NCBI GenBank assembly: GCA_024516035.1
Contig: CM044963.1
Location: 19,122,113-19,186,112 of the forward strand
From: Bactericera cockerelli
Taxonomy: Eukaryota > Arthropoda > Insecta > Hemiptera > Triozidae
Length of the DNA stretch: 64,000 nucleotides
Direction: 5' to 3'
Made by a program: the position numbers and the translations under genes. The notes beneath the pieces were generated by a model. It was not told the origin of the DNA and did not search any database. It saw nothing but the letters and a program-made list of their open reading frames with translations. Of the stretch, positions 56,111 to 64,000 are shown in pieces (position 1 is the first letter of the stretch; every line of letters begins with the position of its first letter).

Positions 56111-57815
56111 GAAGGACCAAAATAAATTGAAAAGCACAAAACAATAAAACTCAGTATTGAAAATTTTCAGTTAATTTTGCAAAAAAAATCTTTATTTTCC
56201 TCTACATTGAAACACAATACAAAAATATTTCAATACTATCTTATTTAGATATACTAAACATAGTGTGTTCAAGGGTACAAAATTTAGAAAAAATAAATTG
56301 AAAACAAATATTATATTAATTTAAAATTGGAAGGACAGGAAAACACAATAAGTCTGAAAGGAAAATGAAAAAGAGACCAAAGCAGAAAATTGATAACAAT
56401 GATAACATATATGTAAATAAAATGAAATTGATAAAAATTTTCTGATGTTTTTTCTCTAGTCAATTTCGTTCAAAGAGAATATTAGATTAGATTATATGTT
56501 TTTCATCTTTAGGTATATTATTCATGTGGACTATTCTACATATTTACTATGCTGTTGTGTAGATGAATTCATATAAAGGTGAATATAATAATTTATTATT
56601 ATTATAATCTTCACTGTGTGATATTGTGAATACATATGATAAGTTTTACGGATGTACTGATGCAACCAACCAAACAATGTTTGTGAATTGGAATATTGAA
56701 AAATTAGAGAGTAATAATGGATAATATTTTTTATTAACCAAGTTATTTGTAATTTGTGGCCTGAATGTTAAACATACATACTGGAAGGAGTAAGTACCCT
56801 TGTAAAATATTGTGCTTTTTGATTAAAAAACTATAAATTAGAACTAAAAATAAGAATAGAACTCTGTCAAAAAATCTGTATAAAAATAATGTTTTAATTT
56901 AAAATGGACGGATTTAAAATACAAACATGTATACACAATTGTAATGAAGAACACAAAAAAATTTCATGTGTTTTCAAAAGAATATTGAAAACAGATTCAC
57001 TCTCAAACCTACAATAATTTAGAGAGATTACAAAACAACTTAGATAAAACTATATTTAAAACTGAACTACAATATTTTTAATAAATTAAGAATAGGGTAC
57101 ATAGAGACATAAAGGCTTAATGTATTCAATTTTCCCTGGATTTCAAATAATTTAGAATCAGTTTTTGTATACATATGTAAGTTCAGGTACCTAATCATAT
57201 CCTATCATTTTTCCTGGAGCTTTTTTTATCATTACATGATCAATTTAAATTTATTTAATTTAATTAAATAACTATGGGTACCAATTTTTCAAGGTGGAAA
57301 AATCAATGTCATCTGGGTAATAATACTTAGCACATCTAACAGTGTGAAAACCTTACCCTTGGTCAAACCAATTGTTTACAAGCATAATATCATGTTTCAA
57401 ACAGTAAACATGAGTCATAAGTGGTGAGTCCATAAGGTTATCCGGTTACAATGCACTCCAATGCAGCCAAGATATAAATTAAAATATAGAAAAATCTAGA
57501 TTACAAGTTCAAAGTACTTGTAAGTGTACAGCTTTGTACATTAAACATCATCCAAGGATATATAATTAATCTACTTGAGAAACATGTCTTATCTATTATG
57601 GAACATAGGTGCGTCTTCATCTCTATCATACCATGGAATGTAGGTGTGTGTGTGTACTGAATATAAAATTTAAATCACTCAACTTAAATATTTCAAAGCA
57701 AATCCTTCTAAACATTATTATGAATAGGATGTTTCTCTGATTATTTAAAATAAAATAAAAATAATAATAGCTAGTTGTGATTAACAATCAAGAGTTTAAA
57801 CCCAATGGGGTAAGA
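56111..57815. other. AT-rich sequence with no recognised gene or repeat
   Basis: Nothing coding, no RNA gene and no named repeat family seen. Confidence 0.45.
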
Positions 57816-57831
57816 AAATGGCACACTCATT

Positions 57832-57963
57832 TTTACTTTCCTTATCCTATAATAAGGAAAGTATTGTATTCGTCGAAAATTTGACCTACCCAGTTTTTCA
57901 CATTTCTGGACGAATTATAGCCTCAGGATACCAAAAAAGTTGTTTTCAGCCATTGGTCCGTGC

Positions 57964-58009
<46 letters not shown>

Positions 58010-58505
58010 GTGTAAACAGGATATCTCGAGAACGGTAAGAGCTAGAGACTTGAAATTTGGTATGCTAATTATAATTATACACCAGACGAACCACGAAACT
58101 TTTGGTTACAATCGGCCGCAGACTGCGGCCGCAGGACCGCAAATATTGGCCGCAAGTGCCGCTTCTTTGAATTGGTTAAAGATACAAAAAAATATTAGAG
58201 AACAATTATGTCTTAGATTAAAAAAATAATAGGGGTCTCTTCTGATCATTTTTTTGATATCTTGAACTTTTTGGACCTCGGCCCCAATTTACCGGTATTT
58301 TGGGGGGACCCGCTTTGATTAACTTTTTTATTATTTATCGTAGATGGGGGTTGTGACATATCAAATCCAATGATTTTGAGGTGCTGATTACGAATTTGAT
58401 ATTGATTTTTAGCTAAATGTTACCTTTGAGTCACCAGTGGCTTTTGGTCCTGTTCCAATTCCTTATAATTATGATAAGGAAAGTCGTGTGATGTTTACAC
58501 CAGAT
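57832..58505 (+). mobile_element. Non-autonomous element with (GTCT)n and ACTTTCCTTAT/ATAAGGAAAGT ends
   Basis: TTACTTTCCTTATCCTATAA begins it. A (GTCT)n run of about 11 units lies at 57967-58010 (about 5 in the other copy), then AAACAGGATATCTCGAGAAC, a GGCCGCAGACTGCGGCCGCA palindrome, CCAATTTACCGGTATTTTGG, and the end GATAAGGAAAGTCGTGTGAT. The full match to 16959-17600 in inverse defines the family. A third end-motif copy sits at 63762-63795. Confidence 0.82.
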
Positions 58506-58968
58506 TTTTTGATACTGGGTTGGGTAACATCTAGCTTCAATTCCTACCCAATGTAAATATTTCTGACAGAATATGGGCTTAACAGTTTCTTTTAAATCCT
58601 GTATTTGTTCTGATTTATTTTGGTATGATAAAATTCAAAAGTTTTTTTGTCATTGGTTTTTCCTACTTGAAATACCTGTGTCAAAAAATATAATACTATG
58701 CAGGTATGTATATTATAAAAATATTCTATTGCTGTTCATGGAGAAGGAATGTGGTAGTATTTATTAGAGCAATTCATAACAAATTAAAAATTAAAATTAG
58801 TAATTATTATAATATAAAGCTAAATAATATATTTAATAAAAACTATGGTACACACATTAGCTTCAAGAAAGAGATAGAGATTTATTCGACCAGTGAATAA
58901 ATTTGAGTTACCACGAAATAACTTTGCTCCGTCCAAATTTCCGAAATAATCGCGAAATAAATTTTACA

Positions 58969-59799
58969 ATGGTTCGTCCAAAGAAGACAAGAAAGTCAAA
59001 TATGTCAAATGTCAGCACAGAAAGTGAAGCATATGCAGAATTATTGGATAAAGAGCAAGATACAGGTGAGCTTACAAATAGAGAAATTCTGTTGAGTTTG
59101 AAACAAAAGTTAGAAGAAATGGATTCTAGAATGAATCAGGTACTCAAGATAGTTGAGAGTCAGAAATTGAGGATTTCAGAATTAGAAAAAGAACTGGGTA
59201 ATCAAAAGACTGAAAATGAAATTTTGAGAGAAGAATTTGAGAATTCACAGGAAATGATAGAAGAATTGCAACAGAGGTCAAGGCTGAATAATGTTATTAT
59301 TAATGGAATCAAGCAGGAGAAAAACGAAGATATTTACAAAGTAGTGGAAAAACTGGGAATTAAAATTGGTATAGAAAATCCGTTGAAAGACATTCAAGTA
59401 GCACACAGAGTTAATTCGACCAAGAAAGATAAAATAAAGCCCATAGTCATCCGTATGGCTAATTCCTCAACCAGAGATAAATGGACATGTGCATACCGGA
59501 AGAGTCAACTGTGGAACGACAAAATATTTGTTAATGAGCACCTGACCAAACGAAATCAAGATTTACTTTACAAGGTAAAACAATTTAAAAAGTCCAACAA
59601 CTTTAAGTATGTATGGGTAAAAGACTGTAAGATTTTGATCCGTAAAGATGAAAATGCAAGAATTTTTGCTGTAAGATGTGTTGAAGATTTGGAGAAGATA
59701 CTATCCGCGAGGTCAACTCGAACTAATTCAACTCAATCTCAGTCAACGTCTGCAGATAACACTGATAGTTATCACTCTGCTGTCTCATCAAATTTTTAA
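58969..59799 (+). CDS. LINE ORF1 protein: coiled coil plus FP-like nucleic-acid binding domain
   Basis: The product has 276 residues from ATG at 58969 (context ACAATGG). The open frame extends 22 codons upstream but only with a non-ATG codon, so this start is preferred. Residues 1-15 are basic (MVRPKKTRKS). Residues about 40-104 form a heptad coiled coil (LKQKLEEMDSRMNQVLKIVE, LEKELGNQKTENEILREEFE). RLNNVIINGI at 105-114 begins a domain with AHRV (145-148), FVNEHLT (187-193) and WVKDCKILIRK (216-226), the pattern of the FP-like ORF1 domain found in insect LINEs. Residues 247-276 are Ser/Thr-rich. In this family the protein trimerises and coats element RNA as a chaperone. Confidence 0.88.
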   Translation: MVRPKKTRKSNMSNVSTESEAYAELLDKEQDTGELTNREILLSLKQKLEEMDSRMNQVLKIVESQKLRISELEKELGNQKTENEILREEFENSQEMIEELQQRSRLNNVIINGIKQEKNEDIYKVVEKLGIKIGIENPLKDIQVAHRVNSTKKDKIKPIVIRMANSSTRDKWTCAYRKSQLWNDKIFVNEHLTKRNQDLLYKVKQFKKSNNFKYVWVKDCKILIRKDENARIFAVRCVEDLEKILSARSTRTNSTQSQSTSADNTDSYHSAVSSNF

Positions 59800-60212
59800 C
59801 ATTATCAATCAAAATGACGCAATTTGTTAAAATAATTTTATTTTTTTTTGCATCAAACATTTATTAACTTATTTTTCTGTAAAAATCTCAATTTGTTTTA
59901 TTGCCTTTTCATAATGATAATATTTAATAATTTTTTTTCTTTGTTAAGAAAAAAAACCAATTTTATTTCATAATATTGAAAACTCCATTGCTAACATTAC
60001 TTTAATTTGTCAATTTCCGAAAATTAACGTCCTTTCTAAGTTGATATATAATCCAGCTAAAATAATTAATTCATTTTCCAGAGATTATTCATTCTTAATT
60101 TTTCTACATATATTCATCAAATTTCAGTCCAAAAAATATAATAATACGATAGTGATATTTCCTATATTTACATTTAAATTTATTATTTATTTATTCAGAT
60201 CCTCTAAACCAA
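59800..60212. other. AT-rich spacer between LINE ORF1 and ORF2
   Basis: 413 bases, over 75 percent A+T by eye, with stops in all plus frames. Most two-ORF LINEs have overlapping or closely spaced ORFs, so this is long. It holds T-runs (59829-59847, 59931-59941) and no clear structure. Confidence 0.6.
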
Positions 60213-63206
60213 ATGAGTAATATTTCAGATATTATTTCGAATTCTATCGCAGAAGACTGCAAAATTTTCAAAAATATTATAGACGCTGAGGAATTTTGCG
60301 ATTCTCATGGACTGAAAGTATTTCATATGAATATAAATAGAATTAAAAGTAATTTCAATGAATTAATACTAACTTTAACACCTTTTTTACTCAGTATTGA
60401 CATTATCATACTAACTGAAACTTGGTATCACCCTTCATTCCCTTATTCTTTCTCTATAACAGGATTTAGCAGCTTCTTCACCACCAACCAATACAACGCT
60501 GCCTCTGGAATTGCTGTGTATACCAGATCTGACCTGAACATACAAACTGACGAAATAACAAATTTGACAATGACTAACTGCTTGAAAATTGACCTGAAAT
60601 TTAAAGACAAACAACTAACTATACTGACATTATATAGATCTCCTACTAGTAGTGCTGCTACATTTATAAATGAATTAGATATTTTGTTAACTGAGATAAA
60701 AAATGATAGATGTATGATAATAGGAGATACGAATATAAATATACTCGATGATAATATCAACAATATAGGACAAGACTACCTTGACATACTACACAAATAT
60801 AATTACGTACCAACTGTAAATAAACCAACTAGGGAAACAATTAATACACGACAAAACCGACAATCAACATACAAAACAACATCATGTATTGACCATATTA
60901 TGTATAAAAGTAATACTATTCAGGAGATAAAAACAGCAATTATACATACCAACATAACTGACCATTACTCGTTACTAGCTAAAATCGACTTTAACAAAGA
61001 CAAACCATTAGAACAAATAACAAAACAATACCTAAAAATTGACTACGATACCCTTAATAACAAACTGTCAAATCAAGACTGGTCTTGTATAACTAATTCT
61101 CAAAACGTTAATTACATGGCAAACCGACTTACTGAAATAATACAAGACCACATTAACACAAGCTCAGAAACAAAGACTTATACGAACAGACTTACACCAA
61201 TTAAACCTTGGATGACACTAGCACTTCTAAAATCTATTAGGAATAAAGACAGACTAGCCGAACTTACTAAAAGACATCCATATAACCCTAGACTACTTCA
61301 ATATTATAAAAAAGTGAGAAATATTGTATCCAAAGCCATCCGCACAGCAAGGGATTTAGAATTAAAACGAAACATTGACAATAACCAAGACGACAAAAGA
61401 AAATTATGGACAATTATACATGACGTCATAGACAAAACAAATAACAAATTTAATATAAGAACCATTACTCATGACAATACTGACTATGACTGCTATGAGG
61501 ACACAACTAACTGTGCTAATATTTTCAACAACTATTTTATCAATGTTGGAAAAAATATAGCAGAAACTATAAGTAAAAATAACATAATAACAAGTACTAC
61601 TACTAGACATAATGACACAGAACCATCACCATCAACTCAAACAATACTTTCAACTTTCGAACCTACTACTACAACTGAAGTGTATAAAACAGTTATGACT
61701 TTTAAAAACAATTCTGCTCCTGGTTATGACAGACTACAGACAAAAATAATGAAACACATAATAACACAAATACTAGACCCACTAACTAAAATTATAAACC
61801 GAAGTATGACTGACGGAATTTTTCCGGACTGCTACAAAAATAGTATTATAGTACCAATACATAAAAAAGGAAACAAAAAACTACTAACTAATTACAGACC
61901 TATATCACTCCTTACAATTTTCAGTAAAATTCTTGAAAAAATCATAAAAACAAGACTTGACAATTACTTACAAACTAACAATATACTTACAAATAAACAG
62001 TACGGCTTTAGGAAAACTATAGGAACAGAGGACGCCCTTCTTGACTTGACGACATACCTGTACAAAAACTTAGACCAAAAGAAGAAGGTTCTATCTGTAT
62101 TTTTAGACATTTCTAAAGCCTACGACTCAATTAAACACTCTAAACTAATACAACAACTATATAACATTGGACTGAAAGACACAGTACTTACCTGGTTTAC
62201 TTCATACTTGAAAAACAGGACTCAACAAGTAAGACTAAACTCCCACTTGTCGAATGTAACAAATTGTGAACCTTTTTCAATAATTCAAGGAAGTTGTCTT
62301 GGGCCTTGTCTTTTTAACTGTTTTATAAATAATTTACCTGGTATAAGTCAAGGCCAAGTCTTCTGCTATGCTGATGATGCAGTCATTTGTTACAGTTCAG
62401 ACACGTGGGAGGAGACTCATGACATAGCAACTACTGACTTAACAAACATAGGCAAATGGTATTCCCATATGTCTTTGAAGATAAATTTTGACAAGACAAA
62501 TTACATGACCTATTCCATTGACAATAGAGGACAACCACAGACATCATCACTTCAAATTAAAGACAGCACTAACTCTACAATAAAATTACAAAGACTAAAT
62601 AAGACACGATACTTGGGAATTACGATTGACCAACATTTGAAATGGACAGACCACATCATACAATTGAAAAACAAACTCCGTCATCTCATGTATGTTTTCC
62701 ATAATTTGAAAAGAATATGCAATAGATCTCATTTACGAGAAATATACTTTGCACTAGTGCAGTCGCTAGTGCAATACTGTATAGTTGCATGGGGCGGAGC
62801 ATACCAGAACTTACTGTCACCACTTAACAGGACCCTCAACATACTATTAAGAATTATACTAAACAAAGACAGATACTTTCATTCCGACGATTTATACAAA
62901 ACTTTTGACGTACCTACCATACAAGACATATACATTTATAAAACTTGCTTTTTTTCATTAAAAAAGCGAGATATGTGGACTTTTCGACAGACTAATTACA
63001 ATACAAGACAAACAGGACAAGCTTCACTAACAACCATACGTACATCACTAATGAGAAAACATTTTTCTTACATAGGAATTAAAATATACAATGTCATACC
63101 AGAAGAAATAAAAATATTATTAGATCCTAAACTTGTTAGATTAAGAATAAGGGAATGGCTAAAAAGCGCAAACGTCAAAAATGAAATAATAAATACCATC
63201 AAATAA
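60213..63206 (+). CDS. LINE ORF2 polyprotein: APE endonuclease and reverse transcriptase
   Basis: The product has 997 residues from ATG (context ACCAAATGA). Endonuclease (1 to about 260): N41 in HMNINRI, E69 in LTETW, Y141 in LYRSP, GDTN at 171-174, CIDH at 225-228 and the terminal TDHYS at 249-253, so the catalytic set is complete. Reverse transcriptase (about 490-800): NYRPISLL (560-567), FLDISKAYDSIKH with D632, QGSCLGPCL (692-700), YADD (719-722) with both catalytic Asp, and YLGITID (800-806). A connector and a C-terminal region with Cys/His (910-997) follow. It nicks target DNA and primes cDNA synthesis. No RNase H motif is present. Confidence 0.95.
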   Translation: MSNISDIISNSIAEDCKIFKNIIDAEEFCDSHGLKVFHMNINRIKSNFNELILTLTPFLLSIDIIILTETWYHPSFPYSFSITGFSSFFTTNQYNAASGIAVYTRSDLNIQTDEITNLTMTNCLKIDLKFKDKQLTILTLYRSPTSSAATFINELDILLTEIKNDRCMIIGDTNINILDDNINNIGQDYLDILHKYNYVPTVNKPTRETINTRQNRQSTYKTTSCIDHIMYKSNTIQEIKTAIIHTNITDHYSLLAKIDFNKDKPLEQITKQYLKIDYDTLNNKLSNQDWSCITNSQNVNYMANRLTEIIQDHINTSSETKTYTNRLTPIKPWMTLALLKSIRNKDRLAELTKRHPYNPRLLQYYKKVRNIVSKAIRTARDLELKRNIDNNQDDKRKLWTIIHDVIDKTNNKFNIRTITHDNTDYDCYEDTTNCANIFNNYFINVGKNIAETISKNNIITSTTTRHNDTEPSPSTQTILSTFEPTTTTEVYKTVMTFKNNSAPGYDRLQTKIMKHIITQILDPLTKIINRSMTDGIFPDCYKNSIIVPIHKKGNKKLLTNYRPISLLTIFSKILEKIIKTRLDNYLQTNNILTNKQYGFRKTIGTEDALLDLTTYLYKNLDQKKKVLSVFLDISKAYDSIKHSKLIQQLYNIGLKDTVLTWFTSYLKNRTQQVRLNSHLSNVTNCEPFSIIQGSCLGPCLFNCFINNLPGISQGQVFCYADDAVICYSSDTWEETHDIATTDLTNIGKWYSHMSLKINFDKTNYMTYSIDNRGQPQTSSLQIKDSTNSTIKLQRLNKTRYLGITIDQHLKWTDHIIQLKNKLRHLMYVFHNLKRICNRSHLREIYFALVQSLVQYCIVAWGGAYQNLLSPLNRTLNILLRIILNKDRYFHSDDLYKTFDVPTIQDIYIYKTCFFSLKKRDMWTFRQTNYNTRQTGQASLTTIRTSLMRKHFSYIGIKIYNVIPEEIKILLDPKLVRLRIREWLKSANVKNEIINTIK

Positions 63207-63542
63207 ATAATTATAAGGGAAAAAAAACAACAAGAATAAAACAGTATAAAAATTGATTATTATTAAATAATATGGAAATTAAATTTTTAATTATAAATAT
63301 TTTTTAACTCAAATTACATAATACATTATATTTTTACTATCTATAAGAGACCCAACACATGCTTGCGCACTTCGGGTCTCTTCTACTACAATTTCAATAA
63401 CAAAAAAACAATTTTAAGCATTTTATCTATGTATATAATATTATTTTATTTAAGTTATGTTTCTGTGCTTGATGATTGTTATATGTTTAAAAAAAAATAA
63501 ATGATGAAAAAGTATTTAAAAAAAAAAAAAAAAAAAAAAAAA
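63207..63542 (+). other. LINE 3' untranslated region and A-tail
   Basis: AT-rich. The phrase AGAGACCCAACACATGCTTG then CGCACTTCGGGTCTC forms a stem (GAGACCC with GGGTCTC) at about 63347-63382, a candidate reverse-transcriptase recognition hairpin. AATAAATGATG lies about 20 bases before the 25-base A-tail. Confidence 0.75.
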
Positions 63543-63761
63543 GAGGTTGATGATTGAAGTGAAAGAATCATACTCTTCAAATCTATCTCATTGTTTGAAA
63601 TGTTACATTGAGAACCAACTTCTATCCAAGGTACAAATTTATTATCTTTAAAATAAAATAGAAAATGGTGACCATTGTAATTTTGATTGCTAAGTGAAGT
63701 TTCTGTTCAAATTCATGAGATAGTATTGTATGTCTATTACTATACCTACTAAGATTTTTTA

Positions 63762-63795
63762 CTTTCCTTATCCTATAAAAAGGAAAGTAATGAAA
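63762..63795. mobile_element. End fragment of the ACTTTCCTTAT element
   Basis: TTTACTTTCCTTATCCTATA then AAAAGGAAAGTAATG repeats the first 30 bases of the 57832-58505 element, without the rest. It may be a solo end or an independent small palindrome. Confidence 0.6.
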
Positions 63796-64000
63796 TCACC
63801 AAATTTATATAAAAAAAAATCATACTATTTATTAGAGTTATAATCAGAGAATGTTGTTCATAAAGTTCCTACTGATTTAAAAGTGCTCATCATTAACCAA
63901 GGATTCTGAGTATTTAATCCAGGCAATCAATGGCACAAACCTATGTAAAAATTAGAATGGTATTAGAATTAGAAAAAAAAAAAAAAATTAGAATAAAATG

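Larger units (their letters stand above)
58530..63542 (+). mobile_element. Non-LTR retrotransposon (LINE), both ORFs intact
   Basis: The order is a 5' leader, ORF1 (58969-59799), a 413-bp spacer, ORF2 (60213-63206), and a 336-bp 3' end with AATAAA near 63496 and an A-tail (63518-63542). The 3' end is certain; the 5' end (near 58530) is an estimate, as no target duplication was found. ORF2 has an APE endonuclease and reverse transcriptase but no RNase H domain, which fits the Jockey/CR1 group. Neither ORF has stops or frameshifts. Confidence 0.9.

Noticed and set aside
58903..58968. A 22-residue N-terminal extension of LINE ORF1
   Set aside because: It would need a TTG start. The first ATG, at 58969, has a good context and a basic N-terminus typical of ORF1.
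60443..61610. Minus-strand frames inside LINE ORF2
   Set aside because: They are antisense shadows of the 997-residue ORF.

Overview
The window is animal, most likely insect, nuclear DNA. It is AT-rich, its genes are split by GT-AG introns, and it is crowded with tRNA- and 5S-derived SINEs, LINE remnants, mariner/Tc1-type elements and minisatellites. The SINE and MITE mix would suit a hemipteran, but that is a guess. One assembly gap of exactly 100 N (7991-8090) splits the window into a short left contig (1-7990) and a long right contig (8091-64000).

Two host genes are visible. (1) A conventional (calcium-dependent) protein kinase C on the minus strand. Seven exons (49216 down to 34329) join without a frame error into a 360-residue stretch running from the V3 hinge through the whole kinase domain to the stop. 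Two more minus-strand exons (3029-2876 and 1813-1585) encode most of the C2 domain. These C2 exons lie downstream of the kinase stop codon, which is the wrong order for a PKC gene, and they sit on the other side of the N gap. Their last codon joins in phase to the first kinase exon, so contig 1-7990 is probably misplaced. A second tandem PKC gene is the alternative. (2) The 3' end of a plus-strand gene (exons 9990-10189, 12709-12812, 13808-14232) that encodes the PPNR Smad-interaction motif and a PPPPY motif of the PMEPA1/LDLRAD4 family of TGF-beta/Smad dampeners. The two genes converge across about 20 kb of repeat-rich DNA.

Mobile DNA fills most of the rest. A LINE with two undamaged ORFs (ORF1 58969-59799, ORF2 60213-63206, A-tail ending near 63542) is the youngest-looking autonomous element. 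Others are two long-TIR foldback elements (8091-9924 and 26830-29320), a deleted mariner (11396-12313), a Tc1-like element with about 460-bp TIRs (36506-38924), a 2.64-kb DNA transposon with a 9-bp target duplication inserted in 5S-like sequence (45252-47890), an hAT MITE with a perfect 8-bp duplication (50378-50620), and at least seven SINE families. Two SINE families share one body but have different heads, one 5S rRNA-like and one tRNA-like.

The most unusual pattern is in the PKC gene: several exon edges have become tandem repeats. The acceptor and donor of exon 47976-48149, the donor of exon 40351-40539 and the stop-codon region of exon 34329-34481 are each copied from about 3 to about 20 times into adjoining non-coding DNA, which lays down rows of decoy splice sites.
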